Below, piece by piece: positions 50,387-60,686 of a stretch of 64,000 nt of DNA. The notes beneath the pieces are model-generated. The model was not told the DNA's origin. It worked only from the letters and a program-made list of their open reading frames with translations, and did no database searches. The stretch spans positions 141,354,288-141,418,287 of the forward strand of contig NC_089978.1 of NCBI RefSeq assembly GCF_036417845.1. The letters are read 5' to 3'. The translations under genes were made by a program, and so were the position numbers. Position 1 is the first letter of the stretch; the number at the start of each line of letters is the position of its first letter. The DNA comes from Apteryx mantelli. Taxonomy: Eukaryota > Chordata > Aves > Apterygiformes > Apterygidae.

Positions 50387-52410
50387 AATGAAACATCTGT
50401 CCCAGCTAACCCACCGAGGGGCTGCAAGGGAGCACGGGATCCCCAGCCCAGACGTCTGACACAGGAGACCCCTGGCTGCTCAATGCCCTTCATTCAGCCA
50501 TACGTCCTTAATGTTATTTACCCCACTAGAGCCATGCCCTGCTCTCAGCACCACAGGCCAAAGACGTCTCCAACAAACTGCTGGCTGTTGGTGCATGTGT
50601 GGGCCTAATTCCTGTAAGACTCCTGTAAGACAGGAGAATTGCTGTTATATTTTATGCATAAAGACTGAGGCACAAATTGTTTTAGTGGTGTCTGCTGTTA
50701 CAAAGATCATGTCTTTACTTTAGCACCCAGAAATCCTTCTCTCCCTGACTTCCACCATTTGACAGTTAAACTATATGATGTCTTGGGATCAACCTATGTC
50801 ATGTGAGAAACACCAAAGACAAAACATTTTCAGTCAGACCCTCTCAGTAAGCTTATCCATCACTTCTGCCTAGGAAGACTCATTCCTAACGGGCTGTGTG
50901 CATCCCCCCTGATTTCAGATATGCCACCTTGCAGAGAAAGGCGCCATCCGGTGCAACTATAGAGGAAGCATTTAACCTTAAATGAACAGAAAGCTCACTC
51001 AGACATAAGCCCTACACAGAGGCAACTCTCACATTTGTTCACTCATGCAAATAATCCCTTTTGTCCCAAGAGAGCAGTTGTGCCAAAACACACCAGTATG
51101 ATAAAGGGCCCCACAACCAGGCTTTCTTTTGTGAGCCAGCCAGCGCCCTGCATTTGAGAGGACAGCATTGCCAACTCTTAAAACGTTGACTTGGGTCTCA
51201 CAATACCTGGCATTTTTCCTATCATCCCACTACTGAAATCCAGTGAATGCTTTCATTTTTAAAGGTATGAAGAGAGCTTTTAACACTCTCACAGTTGAGG
51301 CAAAAGCCTGACCCGAGCCTTTAGACTACGCTGGGGGAAACAGAAAGAGGATAAATGAAAAGGAGTCCCACTTTTTAGTCCTTTCTAAGCCAAATTCACA
51401 ATTTAGGGGAGGGCTGAGCACTTTAAAAGAGTAAAGTCTGCAGTATTGAATTTACAATCTTCTCTAGTAAAAACCAGTCACTTAATCTACCTCATTTCAC
51501 AGAAGATTCCATTAAGGATACTTCCTTCCTCTTTTCCCTGAAGTGCTCACATGCTAAATTGCACATAGGAGAAAGTACAAGAAAAAAGGTCACACAATAT
51601 TAACTAAAACAGGGAAGACATCTAACTCAGTTTTTCTTTGCCAAGAATTTTAAAATTCCCATAGCTTTATAAATACAGAGCATCAGCTAGCATAAGATTG
51701 CACATCACATCAATTCCAGTGAAACTTTGCTTCATCGCACTAATGTAAGATTGGGGCCACTGATATGAGCAGATGTTTTTCTGAATGACACTGCTTTGGA
51801 AGAAAGAAATAGCACCATCATCATGAAACACACACTGAGTTTCACCAGAACATACAGTCCCCAGAGAAAGTGGTGGAGTGAGACTTGCCTTGCTCAGATG
51901 AGGCTGTAAATGTTTCACTGCATCAGCAGACCTGTTTTCCACTTTGATTAGTAAAATGACTTATTAGTTAAATATAGCTTTTTAATAAGAGAATTCAGTC
52001 CCAGCCAAAAAAGCTGGTCTGACAGACCTTATGTAAAGCTGGACTGACAGATATGAAGCTGGATTAACAGGTCTGAAGTGTTTTTTTCCCGAAAAAGCAC
52101 AGACAAAGCACACGTGGTGATGGTATATCAGCAGGCTCCCTGCCCTTTAGCTCAATATATTCCTTCTAGATTCAGACAGATCCCATCCAGAGTGGCCTGT
52201 CCTTACTTTATTCTTTCTTTACTGGGCTGCCATTATGCCAGTTGCTGAGGCATTCTTCGGTGCACAGTCATTTCTTTGAAACCAGCCTAAAGAGAAGTAG
52301 CTCATTTTATGTCCCCAATACAAGTTCGCCAGCAGTGTGCCAGGACTAGTGTTATGATAGAGTTGTCCACTGCTGCTAAAACCAGCGCACACATACACAG
52401 GATGCACAGC

Positions 52411-52415
52411 AGCCA
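52411..52415. repeat. Target-site duplication, 5' copy
   Basis: AGCCA immediately precedes the TG start of the LTR. It is matched by AGCCA at 53196-53200 immediately after its CA end. Confidence 0.7.
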
Positions 52416-52782
52416 TGACGGCCGAGTGAAGAGTTAACAGGACTGAAGTTTGTCAACTGATATGCAGAAGAACTGATAGCACAAGAGCTGACCTGCGCAA
52501 AGCTGTTGAACAGAGGACTTAACAGGACTAAAGAAGTCTACCAACCGATATGCGCAAGGACTGATATGCGCAAGGCTGCGGAATGGCAGCATTAACAAGA
52601 CTGAAGAAGTGAAGTCTGCCACCTGGAATCTGCACGGACCCCCGGGGAGGGAAGAAACAATACGGAGGTGTTGTGGTCTTGCCTCGCTAGCAGGGTCCTC
52701 CCGAGCAGACAAACAGACAGTCCTGTGATTGTGAAACTTGCTAAAAGTCAGCAAAAGCAGTGTTTGCCCAGAGCCCCAGCCG

Positions 52783-52789
52783 TATAAAA
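52783..52789 (+). promoter_or_regulatory. LTR TATA box
   Basis: TATAAAA lies within the LTR, about 330 bp upstream of its AATAAA. Transcription would start near 52812, in the GGGAGCTAGGAG region. Confidence 0.65.
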
Positions 52790-53116
52790 AGAGACTTGGG
52801 AGCTAGGAGAGTTTGAGCAGGGACGGGAACGTGACCTGATCATCCTCTCCGGCTGGACCGTGAGTATTCCTCCCCCTCCCCTTTTCCTGGGACGCTGGGT
52901 TAAGGTAACTCCTCGAGGTTGAGAGCCCTCTCACTAGGAGAGTGAACAAGAAAGCTTTCAAGTAGGGATAAGCAGTCCTTCCAAATAATAACGCAGTAAT
53001 CGACGGTTTCAGGTTATCCTTTCTAAATTAGTAACTGATGGTTTTGTGTTATCCTTCCTAAATTAGTAATCGCATTATTTTAATGGATGTTACTAATCCA
53101 AGAACTTGTGTGAGGA

Positions 53117-53122
53117 AATAAA
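53117..53122 (+). terminator. LTR polyadenylation signal
   Basis: AATAAA near the 3' end of the LTR is followed by a T-rich stretch (53127-53140). It defines the R/U5 boundary and leaves a short U5 of about 55 bp. Confidence 0.65.
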
Positions 53123-53195
53123 CATCTTTTTTTATTATTATTACATTACTGTCTCAGTCGTTACTATCGAACCTTCATAGCATGACAGCGTGACA

Positions 53196-53200
53196 AGCCA
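53196..53200. repeat. Target-site duplication, 3' copy
   Basis: AGCCA follows the LTR terminal CA and equals the five bases before the LTR start. Confidence 0.7.
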
Positions 53201-56200
53201 TATGGCCACAGTGCCTTTTTTTATTTCAAAAGTGGCAACCCTAACCCAGCCCTACCTATAATAAATCTCAATCTGCTACAAGTATAGTCCCTCAACACCA
53301 ACATACTTATATGCCCAGTCTTTTCTCACCATAAGTAATATCTCACTTGGGCTTAATTATTCCTCCTGTGAATTTCACATCTGATAAGCATTAAAATGCA
53401 ATCAAAAATAGAATAAGCCCTCTTGCAAGAACAGTCTTGCTCTCTGTAGAGATTCCTCATGACTCCTGGTTCCCGACTACAGAGCCTTGAAGCTGGGGGA
53501 GAGGGAAAGGCTCAATGTGCCAAACTGTGCCCTCAGATGTGCATTCCTATCATCCACTGGTGTTAGCAGGATTTGTGCATGAGGACAGAAGTCAGCCCAG
53601 TATCTTGCTGTTCACCATGTTCCCCATGAGTCTGTTGAACCAGGCATGCCTGCTGACTCACCTGATGCTCAGCTACCGTAAGCCCTTGTGATTTCTGTCC
53701 TGCTTATGCAAGCTCAAGGAAAGATGAGCTGTGCTGAAACAGATGGGCATGCAACAGTGTGAATGAGAGCAGAATCTGGGCCTCTTTTATAAAAGCAAAC
53801 CCATAAACCACTCTACAAATAGAGAAAAGTGATCTAAGAAGCCAGCCTTAAAAATCCTACTAGAAAAGGAGGGAAAGAGCACATCGGCACTGCTGGGCTC
53901 CACTCTGCCTTCACTGTGCTTTTTCTGGTACTCTGAATCTGTTGCACTTTTTCATATAATCACAAGGCCAGCTTCTGCTCTCCAGTACACCAGACTGAGT
54001 CCAAAGTTACCACAATTACTTCAGGGTTACTGCAGACTTAAACTTAATACAGAATTTAGTCCAGTTTAATGCATCACCACCTCGCCGGCTGTCACCCAGC
54101 ATAGTACATTTGTTTAATCTACGACTGTTGTCTTAACATTCCTTCACTAAAAATCCTCCCTCCTCGAGGGGAGGATTAGAGATGTAATAGCAGTGCAGAC
54201 AGCTCTAGCCCTTGGTGCCCAGCAGGTCATCAGAAATGGACTGAGGATTTTTAGCACAAGGACTGGTTGTATTCGTGTGAAACAGGAGGAGTCCTAAATG
54301 AGTGCTGCAGATTAAAACAACCTCCAGAGGAGTCTGTATAGGCTGCTGTGCCATTGCCCAAAGGCTGTGCAGGCACTGATGGCTGTTCAGGCTCCTACCT
54401 CTGGAGGTCTGTGTTGACCGTCTAAGTTTGCTGTCTAGTCAAGGGGACAAGGCAGGTTCTTCCAAAGAGCAATGAAGAACAGCTCAGTTGAGCTTTTACC
54501 TTTCATTGATTGACTAGATCAGCAGTTGCAGCTTCAAACTTAGGCAACTAATTTAGGTGTCTAAGTTGGAGGAGGTGTGAATAACCCTGGGTAAGCACAG
54601 AGTGGGGAAATCCCATTGCTTTGTGGCTCTCCCTTCCCTCTCCAGAGCAGAAAAATTCAGTGGTGTTGGAAATTGCAGCCTCCTCCTGGCACTAGGAGAG
54701 TCGGAGGCCGCATGAGGGCAGCATTGATTTTCTTACAGAAGAGCCTGAGCCCTAACGCAGCCTGCTCATCCCAGTCCAGGCCCGAGTAGGGCTGCAGGAG
54801 AAAACACGCCTGCGAGCACCAGGATAGCCTACAGGGATGTGAGGAGGGGAATCAGTCTGCTGCAATTCATTCCCAGATAGCTCCAAACAGGACCTTCCTG
54901 CAACCACTCGACTCGCATTTATTTTCCCACTCAGCTCTTTACTAACCATGGGTAACAGGGACATGGTGATAATTTGCCTGCAGCAAATTTCCAGGCGATT
55001 TAAAGCAGCAAGACCAGAGCTTCAGGGTGCTCAAAAATTGTCTCTTACCTCCACATGGTCCAAGGGCAACTGAGTTCATCTGAGGAGTGCAAGTTAATGC
55101 AGCCCAGCTTTGAAGACAATGTTTTGGATACGCTGGGAAACTGGAACAAGGTGGCCTCAGGGGAGAGCCTATGTCTGTGGAAGTGCCTTCCTGGTTTGTT
55201 TTGTGAAATTTGAGCCCCTGCACTTGGGGCTGCACTGTATGGCTCATCTGCCATTGCGATTTCCACAAGAGATAGTGAGACCATTTAGAAGAGGGGGATC
55301 TGGAAGGACTCAGAGTTTGTTTCCAATAATTTTTAGGATACATTCATTTATATTGGGGATATGACTGTTAGCCTCTCTGTTGCCTAACTGTATGTGTTCT
55401 CAGATAAGTTCATTTTTAAAGGAAGGGGAGGGGGTATGTTTTTAAGGAGTAATGATGCAAAAATGTTGTGGGTTTTTGTCTTGGTGAAAGCATGAAAAGT
55501 TAGAATGGAATGTCACCCAGAAAGTAAGTGCAGTCTGGACAGATTTCTGGTGCGTGAGGGCAGCATCTCTTTTCTGGTTTATAAACCCCTCATGTCAAAT
55601 TTACCATGGTGCAGTGCTCTTAGTCAAAAGGCCGGGGACAAGGACCAGGTTCCCCTTGAGCCTCAGTGTCCCAAAAACACATTTAACACAATCAATAAAT
55701 AACAACAGCCACCTATGGCTACTATTTTTTGTGTCTCTTCGGAGTACCTTTCTCTCTTTTATGGATATGAGGATTTTGTCTACAATGGCTATGCAAATTT
55801 GTTGGATGGGCATGGGAGAGGTGGAAGTTCCTTTAATGTACATCCTTCCCTATTCTTCCCCAAGGAAAGTTAATAGTCATCACGGCCCACGACTAGAGCC
55901 TTTCCTAAGAGCTCTCCCAGCTCCTAACAGCCTTCAGAAAAGTGGCTCAAGCAGTAAAACCTGGACTGGTCACAGGTGCCTGTGCAGGGTAAACAAGTCA
56001 GGCACAGAGCTGGTACTTCTGAGAGGAATTTGCATTTTGTTGCAAGCGCTATACCCATCTCACGCACTCTACGAGGAGAAGGGGTCATTCTGGTTATCAC
56101 TGCCTCCCACTGCCCTGCCACTTTGCAGCTCGGCACAGAGCCAGGGCTGGTGTCTCCTTGGCCACCGGCAGCTTCCTGCAGCAGTGGGGTCCCCATTCTC

Positions 56201-56470
56201 CCTTTGACATCGCGGTTTTATATGCAGCTCCCGCTTTGCCCAGAAAAGACAAAGCGCCTGCTTCCAGCCACACCACTCCAAACACTTCAAAGGGGTGACT
56301 TCATCCATGCCATTCCTTGCAGGACAAGATTCGAGCTAAGGGCTTGAGTGCTTCACAAATAACCCTGGAGTTTATTTCACAGTGGGAGGAAAGAAATTAC
56401 CATATCTGTTCATGTAAGAAAATCTGTTGGCCATAGTGAGTGACGGATGACTGCTATTTTTATAATAGAC
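53201..56470. other. Intergenic block between LTR and CR1
   Basis: There is no recognised gene. The longest frame (about 55554-56207, +) gives 217 residues with no domain, no repeat structure and no supporting splice or promoter signal; overlapping frames on the other strand are similar. I treat all as chance. Confidence 0.5.
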
Positions 56471-56590
56471 ACACGCATAGAGCAGCTAACAGAGGCAACA
56501 AACAGACGCAACTGTTTGTGCAGCATTTTGCACAGAGGGTGCAAGAAGGCACCTTCGTTTCCAATCTTAGTAGGGTACACTTCCTCAGAT

Positions 56591-57658
56591 ATGGTCATGG
56601 CATGCCACAGAGCACATTCCCCAGTAGCCATTGGAGTCACTGCATCAGCTGTGTCAGAAACTTCGACCCAGACAGACCCTCTGACAGCAGATGCAGCTCT
56701 ACAGGTCTCAGGCTGCAGGGAGTGCTTGGGGCCTCTCCGGGAGGCCTGGGCTGGCAGTCAGCTCTCCTGCAGGAGGTGTATTGCTGTTGACAAGTTGTGT
56801 CGTCAAGTAAGGGAGTTACGGGAGGAAGTCAGTAGGCTGCGTAGCATCCAAGAAGATGAGCAAAAGATAGACAGGGTATTCTCGGAGACCATACAGCTCC
56901 AGGAGTCCCAACCCCCCGCAGCAGTGGAGTTGCCAGAGGGCTCTGTGCCATGTGAAATGGTACGTCATAACACTGCAGAAGAAGGCTGGAAACTGGTCAC
57001 TTCTCATAGGAGAAAGGCTCTTACTCCTCCTGAAGACTTGCAATTGAGGAACAGGTTTAGTGCCCTCCAGGATGAGGAGGAGCTGGGCAGGGCTTCAAGG
57101 GATGCAACTGGGCCGACAGACCCTGTGCCATGCAGGAACACCCAGAAGAAGTGGCGAGTGATTGTTGTGGGTGACTTCCTGCTGCAGGGGACGGAGGCAC
57201 CTATCTGCTGACCTGACCTCCTGTCTAGAGAGGTTTGTTGCCTGCCAGGGGCTTGAATATGAGATATCATGGAAAGACTGCCAAGGCTTGTCTACTCATC
57301 AGACTATTACCCTCTGCTGCTCTTCCATGTGGGCACTGATGACACCAAGGGCAAACTGGAAACCATCAAACAGGATTTCCGAGCTCTGGGGATGGTGGTG
57401 AAGGGTCTGGGAGCCCAGGTCACTTTCTCCTCAGTCCTGCCAGTGAGAGGGATGGATGTGAGGAGGAGGGGACAGACTTTCCAAGTTAACAGCTGGTTGC
57501 GCCACTGGTGTTGGCAAGAGGGTTTTGGTTTCTACGACCACGGGACCCTGTTTGAAGATCGACAACTGATGGCGAGAGATGGGATCCACCTCACTAAGCG
57601 GGGCACGTGTGTCTATGCCAACAGGTTGGCCAGCCTGCTAAGGAGGACTGTAAACTAG
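56591..57658 (+). pseudogene. CR1 ORF1 (broken): zinc-knuckle-like/coiled-coil plus SGNH esterase-like protein
   Basis: The open frame extends upstream to 56447, but similarity to CR1 ORF1 starts near ATG 56591 (…AHSPVAIGV, then TSTQTDP). A CRECLGPL…CRRC cysteine cluster is followed by a coiled coil (KLCRQVRELREEVSRLRSI). The esterase-like domain then begins RVIVVGDFLLQGTEAPIC. One reading frame runs throughout but is cut by three stops at 57209, 57254 and 57260; the first replaces an expected Arg and is a likely CGA-to-TGA change. Block I of the SGNH fold has GDF instead of the catalytic GDS. Block III is GTDD where Asn is usual. The DGIHL block V is intact. The natural stop is TAG at 57656. 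ORF1 proteins of this family bind RNA and help assemble the retrotransposition particle. Confidence 0.88.
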
Positions 57659-57722
57659 GAAAGATGGGGCAAGGGGAGCGTTAGAGTGACCGGGTAGTTG
57701 GCAAAACACGGCTCGAGGCGGG

Positions 57723-60604
57723 GTGCCTGCAGCCAGGGAAGTGCGCATGGGCTGTGGCTACGGAGGAGCCCCTTGTATCCCTCCTGGGAAAGCTGCGTGC
57801 TCGATCAGCGCCCTGAAGTGCCTGTACACCAATGCATGCAGCATGGGCACTAAAGAGGAAGAACTAGAGAGCTGTGTGTGTGGTTGCAGGGCCATGATCA
57901 TGAGCTCATGCAATTACAGAGACATGGTGGGATCGTTCACATGACTGGCGTGCTGTCCTAGATGGCTACCTGCTTTTTAGGAAGGCCAGACCAGGAAAGC
58001 GAGGTGGTGGAGTTGCTCTTTAGGTGAGAGAGCAACTGGAATGTATTGAGCTGTGCCTCGGGGTGGATGAAGAGCGAGTCGAGAGCTTATGGGGAAGGAT
58101 TAAAGGGCAGGCTAGCATGGGTGACACTGTTGTGGGTGTTTACTACAGGCCACCTGATCAGGAAGAGGAAGTGGCGGAGGCCTTCTACAGACGGCTGGAA
58201 GTAGCCTCACAATCACGGGCGCCAGTTCTCATGGGGGACTTCAACCAGCCTGATAGCTGCTGGAGACACAACACAGCTAGGCACAAACACTCCAGGAAGT
58301 TCCTGCAGAGCACTGGTGATAACTTTTTGACACAGGTGGTGGAGGAGCCAACGAGGAGAGGTGTGCTGCTGCTGGACCTCGTACTAACAAACAGAGAAGG
58401 ACTGGCCGAAGATGCGATGGTCGGGGGCAGCCTTGGGGGCAGTGACCACGAGATGGTGGAGTTCAGGATGCTGCGAGGAGGAGGCAGGGCAATAAGCAGG
58501 ATCGCAACCCTGGACTTCAGGAGAGCAAACTTTGGCCTCTTCAGGGACCTACTTGGAGGAATCCCATGGGTTAGGGCCCTAGAAGGAAGGGGGGGTCCAA
58601 GAGAGCTGGTTAATATTCAAACATCACCTCCTCCAGGCTCAAGAGCGGTGCATCCCTATGAGTAGGAAGTCAAGCAAAGGAGGCAGGAGACCTGCATGGA
58701 TGAGCAAGGAGCTCCTGGCAAAACTCACCCAGAAGGAAGTATACAGAAAGTGGAAAGGGGGACAGGCCACTTGGGAGGAATACAGGAACATTGTCAGAGT
58801 ATGCAGGGATGCGACGAGGAAGGCTAAGGCCCGTTTGGAATTAAATCTGGCAAGAGATGTCAAGGACAGCAAGAAGGGCTTCTTCAAATACATCAGTAGC
58901 AAGAAGAAGACTAGGGAAAATGTGGGCCCTTTGCTGAATGGGGTGGGTGCCCTGGTGACGAAGGATGCAGAGAAGGCAGAGTTACTGAATGCCTTCTTTG
59001 CTTCAGTCTTTCCTGCTCAGGCCAGCCCTCAGGACTCGCAGATGCTGGAGACAAGACAGAAAGTCTGGAGGAAGGAAGACTTCCCCTTGGTTGAGGAGGA
59101 GTGGGTTAGAGATCATTTAAGCAAACTTGACACCCACAAATCCATGGGCCCTGATGGGATGCACCCACGAGTGCTGAGGGAGCTGGCGGATGTTATTGCT
59201 AAGCCACTCTCCATCATCTTTGAGAGGTCATGGAGAACAGGAGAGGTGCCTGAGGACTGGAAGAAAGCCAGCGTCACCCCAGTCTTCAAAAAGGGCAAGA
59301 AGGAGGACCCAGGAAACTACAGGCCAGTCAGCCTCACCTGCATCCCTGGAAAGGTGATGGAGCAGCTCATCCTGGAGGCCATCTCCAAGCATGTGGAGGA
59401 CAAGAAGGTGATCAGGAGTAGTCAGCATGGCTTCACCAAGGGGAAATCACACTCAACCAATCTGATAGCCTTCTGTGCTGGAATGGCTGGCTGGGTAGAT
59501 GAGGGGAGAGCAGTGGATGTTGTCTACCTAGACTTCAGGAAGGCTTTTGACACTGTCTCCCATAACATCCTCATAGGTGAGCTCAGGAAGTGTGGGTTAG
59601 ACGAGTGGACAGTGAGGTGGATTGAGAACTGGCTGGCTGGCAGAGCTCAGAGAGTTGTGATCAGTGGCACAGAGTCTAGTTGGAGGCCTGTAGCTAGCGG
59701 TGTCCCCCAGGGGTCAGTCCTGGGTCCAGTCTTGTTCAACTTCTTCATCAATGACCTGGGTGAAGGGACAGAGCGCACCCTCAGCAAGTTTGCTGATGAT
59801 ACAAAACTGGGAGGAGTGGCTGATACGCCAGAGGGCTGTGCTGCCATTCAGAGAGACCTGGAGAGGTGGGCAGAGGCTGGAGAGGTGGGCAGAGAGGAAC
59901 CTCCTGAAGTTCAACAAAGGCAAGTGCAGGGTCCTGCACCTGGGGAGGAATAACCCCATGCACCAGGACAGGTTGGGGGTTGACCTGCTGGAAAGCAGCT
60001 CTGCGGAGAAGGAGCTGGGAGTGCTGGTGGACACCAAGTTAAGCATGAGGCAGCAATGTGCCCTTGTGGCCAAGAAGGCCAATGGTCTCCTGGAGGGGTG
60101 CATCAGGAAGAGTGTTGCCAGCAGGTCGAAGGAGGTGATTCTCCCTCTGTACTCAGCCCTGGTGAGGCCACATCTGGAGTAGTGTGTCCAGTTCTGGGCT
60201 CCCCAGTACAAGAGGGATGTGGCACTACTGGAGTGAGTCCAGCGAAGGGCTACAAAGATGATTAGGGGACTGGAGCATCTCTCTTATGAGGAAAGGCTGA
60301 GAGAGCTGGGCCTGTTTAGCCTGGGGAAGAGAAGACTGAGAGGGGATCTTATCAATGTATACAAGTATCTGAAGGGAGGGTGTCGAGAGGATGGGACCAG
60401 ACTCTTTTCAGTGGTGCCAGCGATAGGACAAGAGGCAACGGGCACAAACTGAAACACAGACGCTTCCATCTGAACATGAGGAAAAACTTTTTCACTGTGA
60501 GGGTGACAGAGCACTGGAACAAGCTGTCCAGAGAGGTTGTGGAGTCTCCTTCTCTGGAGATATTCAAAAGCCGCCTGGACATGATCCTGTGCAACGTGTT
60601 CTAG
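57723..60604 (+). pseudogene. CR1 ORF2 (broken): APE endonuclease plus reverse transcriptase
   Basis: The start region reads LKCLYTNACSMGTKEEELE, typical of CR1 ORF2. Frame changes within about 57875-57920 and a TAG at 58021 interrupt the endonuclease. Its MGDFN (about 58231) and GSDHE (58438-58452) catalytic blocks survive. A G-run frameshift near 58590 precedes the best-preserved stretch, 58658-59953, 431 residues, with the reverse transcriptase landmarks [41 protein letters not shown] and the catalytic FADD (59789-59800). A 19-bp tandem duplication (59858-59895) shifts the frame just after the RT. Further damage includes a TAG at 60180, a TGA near 60235 and a shift near 60420. The final segment ends at the genuine TAG, 60602. 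The intact enzyme would nick DNA and copy its own RNA at the target. Confidence 0.9.
59858..59895 (+). repeat. 19-bp tandem duplication inside CR1 ORF2
   Basis: CTGGAGAGGTGGGCAGAGG (59858-59876) is followed by a copy differing at one base (59877-59895). Nineteen is not a multiple of three, so it throws the frame right after the RT core. Confidence 0.9.
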
Positions 60605-60686
60605 GTGACCCTGCTTGAGCAGGGGTGTTGGACTAGATGATCTCCAGAGGTCCCTTCCAACCTCAACCATTCTGTGATTCTGTGAT

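Larger units (their letters stand above)
32851..52410. other. Long intergenic block, no gene recognised
   Basis: Nearly 20 kb with no CpG island, no recognisable protein domain and no convincing exon. It holds a G-quadruplex motif (33.9 kb), a CA repeat (36723-36743), a perfect A/T hairpin (40.4 kb), a purine-rich tract (40.68-41.15 kb), a G-poor pyrimidine tract (46.57-47.44 kb), a small tandem duplication (47.21 kb) and a GGAT minisatellite (50.35 kb). Enhancers cannot be excluded from sequence alone. Confidence 0.5.
52416..53195 (+). mobile_element. Endogenous retrovirus solo LTR
   Basis: A 780-bp unit starts TGACGGCC, ends GCGTGACA and is flanked by the 5-bp duplication AGCCA, the mark of retroviral integration. 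Inside, on the + strand, are a TATA box (TATAAAA, 52783-52789) and a polyadenylation signal (AATAAA, 53117-53122), giving the U3-R-U5 order. U3 carries three imperfect repeats opening TTAACAGGACT or TTAACAAGACT at 52434, 52519 and 52592. A 21-bp motif is repeated 35 bp apart at 53014 and 53049. No internal gag, pol or env remains on either side, so this is a solo LTR left by recombination. A 5-bp duplication is compatible with an ERVL-type element, but class assignment from the LTR alone is weak. Confidence 0.85.
56470..60686 (+). mobile_element. Near-full-length CR1 (chicken repeat 1) LINE
   Basis: About 4.2 kb of a non-LTR retrotransposon of the CR1 clade. Order: short 5' part (boundary uncertain; firm similarity from about 56591), ORF1 with coiled coil and SGNH-esterase domain, ORF2 with APE endonuclease and reverse transcriptase, then a short 3' UTR ending in ATTCTGTG octamer-type repeats at 60670-60686 rather than a poly(A) tail. 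Both ORFs are broken by stops and frameshifts, several at probable CpG-decay positions, so it cannot move by itself. Most avian CR1 copies are severely 5'-truncated, so a copy of this length is uncommon. No clear target duplication was found. Confidence 0.95.

Noticed and set aside
55554-56207. 217-residue open frame on the + strand
   Set aside because: No recognisable domain, low-quality composition, overlapping frames on the opposite strand, and no promoter or splice evidence.
59714-60211. Minus-strand frame of 165 residues within CR1
   Set aside because: Antisense shadow of CR1 ORF2.
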